Shown: piece by piece, positions 34,651 to 44,699 of the stretch
Layout: each line of letters begins with the position of its first letter
How positions within the stretch are numbered: the stretch's first letter is position 1
Assembly (NCBI GenBank): GCA_034509735.1
Contig: JACGWO010000005.1
Span: 12,045,692 to 12,109,691 of the forward strand
Direction: 5' to 3'
Origin: Sesamum alatum
Taxonomy: Eukaryota > Streptophyta > Magnoliopsida > Lamiales > Pedaliaceae
Length of the DNA: 64,000 nt
Notes under the pieces: generated by a model
The model's database searches: none
The model's input: only the letters and a program-made list of their open reading frames with translations
What the model was told of the DNA's origin: nothing
Made by a program: the position numbers and the translations under genes

Positions 34651-36679
34651 TATTGGTCCGGCCGTGCTAGGCACTACATTCATCCAATGGGTGCTATTTT
34701 CATCCAAACCCCTTTCTAGAAACAACTTTTAAAGTTGGCATATATTCGACTTTCATGATGAAACGTCATGGTATCCTGCTTGGAACCTTTGCAAGCTACC
34801 AGACTCACCATTAAGTCCAAGCATACATAGGTATTGAGATTAAATATTATTCACATGATTCTAGAAGTTAGTATAGCTATAGTCTTCCAGAATCAACGCT
34901 CCATAAACCGTGCATCGAGAACACTTCTCTAATCCTTATTCAGGTTTTAAAGACTGCTCTCAACTGTTGTCTATTGCCTCGTTGGTACACACCCGATATC
35001 CATTGTTATTTATGATACATAAACAACATCAGGCCCTGTGCACCGAACAGCATACCCATGTTGCGTACGGCAAAGATGTAGGGGATGTAAAACATCTAAG
35101 CTTCCTCATCAGTCAATCGTGACAAGTTTTGGACAGCTTGGCCCTATGAATAGGAATCCAATTCCTTTCATGGAGAATTGTGTGAACAATGCTCATGTTT
35201 TTAGTGTTTTCTAACATCTTAATTTCATTCCAAATGAATAAGACGTTACACACTTAACACTCGGAACACAACCACACTCCTACTGACCCTAATGCTCGTT
35301 ATTGACCGAGTCATACATCGTATGGGTTCGTCAAAACGAATATTCCAATTACATGAAATCTCAAACCCTGTTTGAATTTCAAGATAGATCCCTCGGCTCC
35401 AAGCCATTGATCCAATCTCGATGTCCAACATAGCTTCTCCATATGTCCTTTGGATCATGCTCCAATTGACCGATCAGACCCAGAAACCTATACCCATCAG
35501 GTATCTAAAGTATTTTGGTCATCCCTAGGAGGACTGGAATATAGTCAGTGGGAAATAACCTAATGTTTGCATTATTTTGCACTAGACCTGTACAAACCAG
35601 ACACCGAGTCTAGTCTGTCTTCCTACTAGTCCGTTGACGTATGTAGGACCATCCCACATACTCAAGAACTTTGTAGGATACAAGCTTTCCAAACCATATC
35701 CAATATGATAACTAGATCATAAATTTAAGAAAGTGTCATGTTTCTCAACCTGACAACTTTCAAGTCCATATCTAGATGGGCTAAGGTAACTTCAGTGAAA
35801 TACCAAGCGAATCAAGTCCAACAAGATTCATTTTCTCCCTTATCAGAGACCATTCAACCATGGCCGCTTCAAGAAGAATTTCACTGATTAAGAATTCCAT
35901 TCTCATTCGGATATTCGAGAACTCCCACTGAATAGACGTCCTCTCGATCTAATCAAAAGGTAACCAATTGGATTCACCACTCAATGTCTAATACCCCGAA
36001 CCTACCAAAGGCTCTTAGACTTGTGAATCCTCTTTTAGTCTTGTGTATTCAGTAACCTTACATATATCATTTTTGGATCCAATCCAATAGGCTATTGGCA
36101 CTCCCACTAAATACACACCCTCTCCATCTAATTGAAAGGTGACCAGTTTGGTTCACCACTCCAAGTCTAATTTCCTGAACCTATCAAAGATTCTTAGACT
36201 TGTGAACCCACTTCTAGTCTTGTATATTCAGTAATCCATAGAAGTCTTTTTGGATCTAATCCAAAAGACTATCGGCAAGCCAACTTTGTCTAACAAAATG
36301 GCTCTTTAGTCTTTTCCTCCTCATATATGATTTGCAAGCTAGCAGATCCGAATCATCTATTGCTAGACTCTTTGAATCTTCCAACTTCCTCATCCTTAAC
36401 TAAAGGAAACTGACCTAACCATTGATGCCAAAATCCGTAAGTTCATCTTGATTTTATCCATTTTAGTCATTTGTTTTGAGTACTCATAATCTAATTATGG
36501 GACAGTGTCAAATGTTTATGTACCAAACCTAGCAGACAAGAATCCCCAGTCTTTGTCAGATAAAAGTAATTTTTATTGATCAAATTGTTGTATCCAAAAT
36601 TGTCCAACAATGAATGGAACATATTTTGATCATGCTAGGTCACATAATTCCCACAGACACAATCTTAACATGATCACTA
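34651..36679 (-). mobile_element. Element D internal region, right of insertion E
   Basis: This resumes the internal sequence interrupted at 27757 and runs parallel to B from about 8910 to 10850, including the ACCAGACACCGAGTCTA block (35594) and the TTGATCATGCTAGGT block (36629). It has no coding frame. The block with CTCCCACT(A/G)AATA is partly duplicated (35925 and 36096). Similarity stops at about 36679, so gag, leader, primer site and 5' LTR are missing. Confidence 0.75.
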
Positions 36680-37675
36680 CATATCGATGGGTATTGTTCC
36701 ACATCGATCGTGGTATATCGGGATATTATCGGGCGATACGAAACAAATATGTTATACAATGCTTAAAATATTCCCAAAAAATTTGTAAAATTACAAAAAC
36801 AATAAAATACTAGAAATTACTATATAATATTACAAAGAAAAAGTTTTATAATATCAAACATAGATACAATTAATTATAAAAATGCTTAAGATATACGAGC
36901 ATAAAGTGAGTCACATGGTATTATTATTTTGTAGCAGATCTGCAGCTAACATTTTTTAGTCCGTTTATATTCTTTTCTGGTTACTGTTTCATTTGATTTA
37001 CATTAAAACAACAACTGTGTAGAAAACTGAGGTATCGAGGAGCAGAAACTATAGAAAAATATGCACAACCCATGGCAGAGTAATTGGGAGAAAAACTTCT
37101 CCTTTCTGTATATCAAAATGAGAGGCTCAGTAGCTATTTATACAAAGGAAAATGAATCTTCTAACTGAATTCGGTTAGCTAACTACTAAGCAGATAACAC
37201 TAAAACTGAAAAGGCGTGTGAATCCACTTATAAAATCTCACTCTACCTACAACTATATAGAAATAAAACGTTAACTACAAGAAGCGCATTCCACTGAAGA
37301 AAAGTGCAAGTAATACAAATAAAAACGTGTGTGTAGAACTTAAATAGGACACGCAGTGAAAATGATCTTCTTCCTGGGACTGTGTGTGCTGGATTTCTCC
37401 ACAAACTGAGCCAGATAAAAGTTCACATCAAAATTTTATTTATGTTATAATATCGCCGATATCATTGGATAGTAGTGGTGATATTATCGGAAACGAGCGA
37501 TATTATCTTTCTATCGGTGATAGTATCGGATGACATCGGATAATATCAGCGATACGAAGTAATCTCGGATAATATAGGGTATCGCCCGATTTTCTCGGAT
37601 GGGTAAGGGCTGGGCCGGATAAGTATCGTCCGATATCATCGGATATCGGCCGATACTTTGAACCATGGCGGCGAC
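36680..37675. mobile_element. Probable DNA element with GATATCGG-rich ends
   Basis: The left edge (36680-36745) and right edge (37445-37664) are crowded with short palindromic words such as GATATTATCGG, CCGATATC and GGCCGATAC. The right edge ends ..GGCCGATACTTTGAACCATGG. The edges are roughly inverted relative to each other, as in the subterminal repeats of non-autonomous DNA transposons. No clear target duplication was found, and the left end may be cut where D was truncated. The middle holds a possible solo LTR. Confidence 0.4.
36930..37425 (-). repeat. Possible solo LTR
   Basis: On the minus strand it could run from TGTGAACTTTTATC to GATCTGCTACA (TG..CA), with a TATA box (TATAAATAG, 37134-37142) and a plausible transcript start region. 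No target duplication was recognised, so this is tentative. Confidence 0.3.
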
Positions 37676-37740
37676 AAGAGAAGCTCGGTGGCGGTCGGAG
37701 GTCGGCGACAGTCCGTGGTAGAAGCAAAAGAGAGAAAGAG

Positions 37741-37935
37741 AAGAGGGAAGGAGGGGAGGGAGGGGGTTGGTGGTTGCAAATGAAGGGGGGAAGGGGGGAG
37801 AGGGGAAAAAGAGGGGGGGGGGGGAACTAGGGTTATGAATAATGGTGAGGGAAGGAGGGGGGGACTAGGGTTCTGAATAATGGTGAGGGAAGGAGGGGGG
37901 GGGAATTAGGGTTATGTCAAAATGGGAAGGGAAGG
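37741..37935. repeat. G-rich tract with TAGGGTT tandem repeat
   Basis: Runs of 4 to 12 G are followed by about 2.8 copies of a 40-bp unit (37823, 37862, 37902) with AcTAGGGTT, GAATAATGGTGAGGG and AAGGAGGGGG. The plus strand could form G-quadruplexes. On the minus strand the AACCCTAGTTCC words look like plant 5' untranslated sequence and lead toward GTCGCCGCCATGG at about 37664-37676. Confidence 0.75.
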
Positions 37936-37989
37936 TGTGTATAGCCAAAAAAGATAGAATATTTTTAAAATTAAGAATTAACTTTTAAA

Positions 37990-38495
37990 TTAAATGAGAT
38001 AAATGATGTAAGATATACTCTTCAATTTGTAAATGAGATAAAATATTTTTATAATTAATAATTATTTTTAAAATTAAATGAGATAAACTATTTAAGATAT
38101 ATTTTTTAATTAATAAATGAGATAAAATATTTTATAATTAATAAATATCTTAACATTAAATGAGATAAATAATTTAAGATATACTCCTCAATTAATAAAT
38201 GAGATAAAATATTTTTAAGATTAATAATTATTTTTGAAATTAAATGATATAAATGATTAAGATATATTTTTTAATTAATAAATGAGATAAAATATTTTAT
38301 AATCAATAAATATTTTTAAAATTAAATGAGATAAATGATATACTCTTCAATTAAAAAAAATATTTTTAAAATTAATAATTATTTTTTAAATTAAATGAGA
38401 TAAATGATTTAGGATATGTTTTTCAATTAATAAATGAGATAAAAAAAATTAAAATTTAATGCGATAAATGATTTAAGATATACTCTTCTTTCTAG
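37990..38495. repeat. AT-rich minisatellite, unit about 80-85 bp
   Basis: About six and a half units, each with AAATGAGATAAATGA.TTAAGATAT and then AATTAATAAATGAGATAAAATAT. Alternate units differ in ATACTCTTCAA versus ATATTTTTTAA, which suggests a dimeric higher-order repeat. Later units carry deletions. No coding content. Confidence 0.8.
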
Positions 38496-38499
38496 AATA

Positions 38500-38756
38500 A
38501 AATCCAACCAGCCTTACATGCGTCAATTTTCTCAACAGGTAAACCTTTTCATACTATAATAATCATTGGGTAACGTGTGATCTCATGGCAGCATCTCCCC
38601 TATTACTTGTAAATACTGATCATGACAACTCTGTGATACATTGTGTTCAGATTTAATTTTTACTAACCTTGCTACTGTAGATAACTAAGAGTGAGTTTCG
38701 CTCCCAGCGTATAACGGTTGATCTGCAGAGCGCAAGACATCAAAGAACTTTTCAGA
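38500..38756. other. Spacer, nothing recognised
   Basis: Moderate base composition between the minisatellite and the transposase fragment. It may be 3' sequence of the same pseudogene, but no motif supports this. Confidence 0.3.
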
Positions 38757-39057
38757 TCATGCTCCTAAATTGTCAGCCTCGTACTGTACCCCATCATAAT
38801 TAGAACTCGGACCAGCCCCATTTGCATGTGATTGATTGTTAGGATATGTTAAATTATTAAATACATTCCCCTGTGGATGAGATACAAGACCAACTGCATC
38901 AAACACCATCCTCTTATCCCAATTCAATTGCTCATAGTTATTCTGATTTGTCGTTCGATCTACAAAGTTGTCAGCTGACATTGGATGCTCACAGTCCATC
39001 TGTATAGGCTCACCATGAGATGTCCAATTGTAGTAATTTTCCTTAAAATATTTCTTC
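38757..39057 (-). pseudogene. CACTA (En/Spm) transposase-associated fragment
   Basis: The minus-strand frame reads KYFKENYYNWTSHGEPIQMDC and continues for about 80 residues to EADNLGA. The Y..W..HGE pattern with acidic and polar sequence after it resembles the end of the transposase-associated domain of plant CACTA transposases. The frame is stopped upstream by a TAG near 39058 and has no catalytic core. The family call is by eye and moderate. It could instead be a piece of an unknown host gene. Confidence 0.45.
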
Positions 39058-39124
39058 TAGAGGTCGCATGTCACCCCCTCCATGGATTTGTACTTATGAT
39101 TTTTACATACACTATAATTATGTC

Positions 39125-39210
39125 AGTGCAATGTCGTGTCCTAATTTCTTTTAAATTTTTTGTGTTGCCATGTCCATATCGTGTCGTGTCTGTGTCGCCG
39201 TGTTCGTTGA
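39125..39210. repeat. Fragment resembling hAT-like ends
   Basis: GTGTCGTGTCTGTGTCGCCG and neighbours resemble, in reverse complement, the terminal region at 56505-56560 of the hAT-like element 56493-57080. Confidence 0.35.
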
Positions 39211-39235
39211 ATTGATTTGAATTGAAGATATTTTT

Positions 39236-40016
39236 TAAAACTTTTTTTATATTTGAATTGAAGATATGTTTTAAAAATTCTGACTGTTGATTGAACCAGA
39301 ACCAGTAATTGGGTCAAGGATCATTGGTTCAACCATCACCCAAAATCGAACCAGTGATGTCATAATTATGTCGTAATAAAAATTAACATATTAAAATATA
39401 TTAAAATGATAAAGAAAACACAAAAATATAAATACCAATTTTTTTAAGATACTTTAGGAATTAAAAGTATATCAAACATTTATAGTAAAATCAGTATATT
39501 AAAGTTTTTTGGTCAATAATAAAAATAAAAAGATTGTGTAGATAAAAAAAAATAACGAACTATTAACCATTATAATTAAGTTATAACTAAATTTTATTGT
39601 TAATAAAAAGTTAGCATCCCTCATTCTTAATATAATAATATACTAGAATATGTGGCACGCAATACCTATGTGCATGATTTTTAGGAATATTTTTATCATT
39701 GCCTTGCAATCTCACATATAAAATATGTCTGGTAATTTTTTTAATGTATTAATTATCAATACAATATTTTAATCAAATTAAATTAAAAATCAAAACTTTG
39801 TAAAATATTTGTTATATTGATGGTGACGATTATATATACATGCAATACAAATACTAATTTGCTATGTCTATTTCAATAACAATAAACTTAAACAAAATGT
39901 GAGTAACTTAAATTTTTGAGTACATGTAATTGCATGGAATCAATTTTCGAAGGAACTTAATTAAATAGTTAATTCAATTACATGAGTTGATAAGTTGAAG
40001 GGCATTTTGGTATTAT
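39236..40016. other. AT-rich spacer with transposon-end-like patch
   Basis: Mostly AT-rich. A patch at 39285-39360 (ATTGAACCAGAACCAGTAATTG) resembles the ends of the hAT-like element that begins at 40017, probably a remnant of a related copy. Confidence 0.4.
40009..40016. repeat. Target site duplication of hAT-like element, left
   Basis: GGTATTAT, repeated exactly at 41235-41242. Eight base pairs is the hAT duplication length. Confidence 0.75.
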
Positions 40017-41234
40017 CAATATTGTTAAAACCGGACCAGGCATCGAACCAGTCAAGTTACTGGGTCATTAGGTCACTAGTCTGACCAGTCTGACTAAATT
40101 AAAAAATTGATTGACCCGAACCTTATTATATACATATATATATATATGTGTGTGTGTACCAATACATTATATATCAATAGATTAAATAAATAAAATTTAT
40201 AACACTATTTTTATAACATGGTACAATTTATTAATGAATACAATCTATAGTAATTTAATAATAAAAAACCAACAAACTTCTCCGAAAAGCAAATTAAATT
40301 AAAATTCAAACTAAAAAATGTAAAATTAAAAAACCCCAAAAATACATTATATATATATATGAATTGATTTAATAAATACAATTTATAACAACATTTTAGC
40401 AACCATTGTCTTCATATAAATAAAAACTCTATTGATTATTAGAAGTGTTCATTGTCCCATATTGAAAACTATAAACTAAATATAATTTAAATACGATCTC
40501 ATTGTCCCACATTGAAAAAGTATAAATCAAGATTACACACTTTTTTATTTGTCCCACATTAAAAAATACAAGGAAACTTAAGTTATTTACATTATAAATA
40601 TGCTCATTATCCCACATTAGAAAAAAGTAAACCAAGATTGAACATTTTCACATTTATCCCACATTGAAAAAATATAAAGCTTAAGCTATTTACACTATAA
40701 ATATGCTCATTTGTCCCATATTAGAAATTGTATAGTAAGATTGAACACTTTTTCATTTGTCTGACATTGAAAAAACATAAGGAATGTTAAGCCACTTACA
40801 CTATAATATGCTCATTATCCCACTTAAAAAAAAACAATAAGAAAGTTTAAACTATTTACACTATAAATATGCTCATTGTCCCACATTCGAAAAGTATAAA
40901 CAAAGATTGAACACTTTGTCATTTGTCCCACATAGGAAAAACATAAGAAAGCTTAAACTTTTTGCACTATAAATATGATGATAGTTGGTTTGAATAATTA
41001 TCCAAGAAGCAATTGCCTATTTATTTTCTTTGGCATTTGTTTTCTCTTTGTATATTGTACTATATTATTTTTTAGCGGAATATATATTATTAGTGTAATT
41101 TTTTTCTTTTAATAAAACCGGTCCACACTGGTCCAATTGACACCGATTATATGCCGGGAACCAGACCGGACACTTGGCCAGTTCCCAGTCGGTCCAGTCG
41201 AATCGGCCTGTCCGGTCCGGGTTTAATAACAATG
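40017..41234. mobile_element. Non-autonomous hAT-like transposon with promoter-like array
   Basis: 1218 bp. The left end CAATATTGTTAAAACCGGACC and the right end, in reverse complement, CATTGTTATTAAACCCGGACC form imperfect terminal inverted repeats starting with CA. They are rich in GGTCC/ACCGG words for about 100 bp inward. An exact 8-bp GGTATTAT duplication flanks it, which together with CA termini points to hAT. It encodes no transposase. The interior has a (TA)n(TG)n run near 40130-40158 and a tandem array of snRNA-promoter-like motifs at 40446-40985. Confidence 0.75.
40446..40985 (+). promoter_or_regulatory. Tandem array of USE-like and TATA motifs
   Basis: Ten sites match or nearly match the plant snRNA upstream element RTCCCACATCG: 40454, 40504, 40551, 40609, 40656, 40713, 40759, 40817, 40878 and 40925. 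All keep GTCC or ATCC followed by CA/TATT, and none has the final CG. Five TATA boxes in the context CACTATAAATATG start near 40593, 40696, 40802, 40862 and 40968. The gaps from the USE-like site to TATA are 31, 29, 32, 34 and 32 bp. No snRNA coding sequence follows any of them. Whether any is transcribed is unknown. Confidence 0.6.
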
Positions 41235-41242
41235 GGTATTAT
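41235..41242. repeat. Target site duplication of hAT-like element, right
   Basis: GGTATTAT, identical to 40009-40016. Confidence 0.75.
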
Positions 41243-41401
41243 AATAATTTGGTGTAGCGGTATAAAAATTACCATTTTGTATTTATGAAACCCCTTCTCT
41301 TTATAATAGTATAGAATAGATAACTCTCATGTTATTAATTATGAATTTAAGTAGCAACTTAGGTAATCATAGGAGATAAAAAATGAAATTAGACTATATG
41401 C

Positions 41402-44400
41402 TTTTTTTGTTTTTGTTTTTTTTTTTTTTTGACAGAAAATTTAAGAACTTTCATAAACAGCAAAAACGTCATACAACAACCCCATGAAACCAAGCACTGA
41501 GCCTCTAAACATATCTAGGCCAGCAATTACATACTGAACACCATCAACACTTACTAACTCCCAAACCTGCGACTATGTTGTGAACAAGCAGATTTAAAAC
41601 TCTGTAAACACGACTGCACAAACAGAATGGTAGCAACTGGACTACTAGACTGACCTTCAAAGATAAGCTTATTTCGATGTCCCTACATACCCCAGACAAG
41701 TGTCACGACCAATAGGAATTGATTCTCGGTACATTTAGCCACAAGATGCCGTAACCAATCTTCAGCAGAGCCTACCCAGAGAGACGTCACACTCCATGGA
41801 ATATCAACTAAAGCCCAGCAAAATCACAGCGCAAGAAAATATGCTCTTCACTTTCCCATCACATCCACAGACAGGGCACGTTACCTCAACCTCCACTTTT
41901 CTCCATTTCAAGTTCGAAAGAACTGGCAGTGCCTCATTACACAATATCCAGCAGAAATGTTTAATTTTGGCTGGAAGGGCAGCCTTCCACATGAAATTCC
42001 AACCAAAGTTATGTTTAACACCAGATGTTTCGGTTAACGTACCTTTATGTCGAGCTTGTTCACGTTCAACCATCAAGTAAGCACTCTTGACACTAAATGC
42101 ACCACTCTTTGTATAATGCCATACTATACAATCAGCTTCAGAGTACCGATTGGCCAAGATAGATTGAATGCAACTAATGTTCGCCTCACAGGCCAGACTG
42201 CAATTTCGCCACATCCCACTCACCCTGATGTGGAAGCAACAATTCAGCCACTGTGATGTCAACAAAATCTGGTGGCTGCATGGGGAAAGGTCGAAAACTG
42301 AAAGGCCGTGGAAGCCACTTATCCCGCCACACTATAATACGAGTGCCATCACCCACTTGCCATCGGCAACCCCCATCCGTGATAAACTTGGTTGGAATTA
42401 TACTACGCCATGTCGTTGATAGATTATGCCCCAGTGCTGCAGCTTCGAAGGTCGTCCTCGGATAATAGCGTGCTTTGAGAACCTTTGCAAGAAGACTATT
42501 CGAGTTTGTAAGGAGGCGCCAAGCTTGTTGGGCTAACAGGGCCAAATTAAACTAGCGTAAATCACGTAAACCAATCCCACTAGCGTGTTTGCTCGTGCAA
42601 AGACGGGACCAAGACATCCAGTGGATATATCTTGTCTTCGGGGAGCTCCATCAAAATTCTACAAATGCAGACTGAATCTCACGGATCGAGGAGCCAGGCA
42701 AAAGAAAGCATTCCATTACATAGGAGGGAATAACTTGAAGAACTGCCTTGAGAAGTACCTCTTTACCAGCGCTAGAAAGTGTTTTTGCAGAACCACCCCA
42801 TCAATCTGTCCCATATCCAACGCTGCACTCCTTGAAAGACTTTAGCTTTAGCTCACCCGACAACTGACGGTAGACCTAAGTATTTCTCCGATTTCTGCAC
42901 CACAACCATATTCAGAATTGTCGACATTCGGTCCTGATTTGGAACATCAACATTAGGACTGAAGACCGTCTCAGATTTTGCAAAGTTTACCTACTGTCCC
43001 GATGCTTGTTCATAGATGTTTGGGATACCCCCAACCCATGACCACCTCTTCCGTAGCTCTAAAAAAAATCAAGGAATCGTCAACGAATAGCAGATGAGAA
43101 ACCTTTGGAGCCCGGCGTGCCACAACTATTCCTTGAATCATCCCTCGCATTTCAGCATCCTGTAACAACAAGATGGACACCTCAAAAAAAGTATGAAGAG
43201 GTAGGGTGAAAGCGGGTCACCTTGCCTCAATCCACGGCTTTGTTACACAAACCCAAAGGATTCTCCATTTAGAACAAATTGGAAGCTGACAGAAGATATG
43301 CAAACCATAATCGACTTAACAAAAACATCAGCAAAGCCAAGGTCTCTCAACATTCTATCAATGAATGGCCATTCAATCCAATCGTAAGCTTTACTCATAT
43401 CCAGTTTTAAGGCAAAAAAAACCCTTCCTACCCCTCCTCCGATGTTTGAGAAGAACGTTATCTGAAATTAGACGCCCATTAACAAACGTCAACTAAGAGG
43501 GAGATATGACAGAATCTAAAAATCCATTAACCTATTAGCAACCACCTTCGAGACAAGTTTATATATCACATTACATAAACTAATAGGCTAGAAATCAGAA
43601 ACGACCGCTAGAGATTTCAACTTAGGAATCAGTACTACATGGGTGTGGTTCAAGTTTGGAGGCATCACACATGAATTCAAAATGTGTAAAGCACAACGAG
43701 TAATCTTAGTACCTACTATACTCCAGTTTTCTAAAAGCAGAATGGGGGAAAGTCGTTTGGAACCGAAGACGTGAGTGTGCCATCGAAAACATAGCAGCCC
43801 ATATCTCTTCAGGCTCAAATGGACAAGTCAACTGTTGGTTTTGCTCGAGCCTCAGCTGCACTCCTCTCATCGTCATGAGCAAGTCCGTGTGAGGGATAAG
43901 TAGATGAGAAGCTTATGAAAGTAAGCAAAAATTAAGGTTTGGATACCTTCCATGCTAAAGCACCAAAAGTCTGTATCATCACGAAGACGGAGAATGCGAT
44001 TTGCTTTGGCTCGGGAGGATGCATGAACATGCACGAATTTTGTGTTGCGATCCCCCACAACCAACCAGTGTTGTTTGGCCTATTGACGCCATTTAACAGC
44101 TTCGTCGGCCAATAGATCTTCAAGCTCAATTCACCATTCCGTGAGTTCATGGTGAATGTTAGTGGTCCAGTGACATCACTCTGGTCCCCTATTTACCGTT
44201 CCAACCATTTAATACGTTTTTGAACCCTCTTAAACCGATCACGACTCCAACCCGTTAAGAATTCTGAACAATGACATAATCTCTCTAAAGCCAGAAACAT
44301 TGTGTCACCATCCTACCAGCCTTGCCAAGCGTCCGCAATAAGCTCAGAACATTCAGCCACTCGGGCCCAAGCCGCTTCAAATTGAAAACAGGGAGCTCGG

Positions 44401-44699
44401 GCATCCGCCCATGTTGTAGCGGGTGAGTCAACTGCATCTGAAGGAGACAATGATCCAAATAAGCTGAGGGGATGTTGTGCACCTCATGTGTTGGAAACAT
44501 CCCTTGCCAAGCCGCATTCCCCAAAGCGCGATCTAAATGGCACCGAACAGTGGCCGGCGAAAGCTGACGATTACACATGTATAACAGGGGCCCTAAAAAC
44601 CCAAATCATCTAGTTGTACCTCAAGCAACATGTTTTTTAAAATCCCTCATCTGCCATTCGACAGTGGCACAATGACTTTTTTTCTCGTGAGGAAATAAT
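41402..44699 (-). mobile_element. L1-type LINE, truncated
   Basis: Minus-strand non-LTR retrotransposon ending in a poly(A) tail, seen as a T-rich run at 41402-41430. Its upstream end is cut at 44699 by the 3' LTR of element C. It spans the end of the endonuclease, the reverse transcriptase and the C-terminal zinc-binding domain. Confidence 0.88.
41804..44699 (-). pseudogene. LINE ORF2 pseudogene (endonuclease end, RT, zf-RVT)
   Basis: In minus-strand order: endonuclease end with ATVRCHLDRALGN and YLDHCLLQMQL (44560-44430), a linker with VVGDRNTKF (44060), and the RT start with HTHVVLIPK and PISLCNVIYKLVSK (43640-43560). The catalytic FVDD is at 43076-43087. A later region has WRLLTNSNSLLAKVLKARYY (42520-42460) and the zinc-binding zf-RVT domain with SGAFSVKSAYLM and CPVCGCDG (42100-41870). 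In an active L1-type element this protein would nick target DNA and reverse-transcribe the RNA there. Many stops and frameshifts make it inactive. Confidence 0.9.

Noticed and set aside
37823..37935. Telomere or interstitial telomeric array
   Set aside because: TAGGGTT occurs once per 40-bp unit, not as consecutive heptamers.
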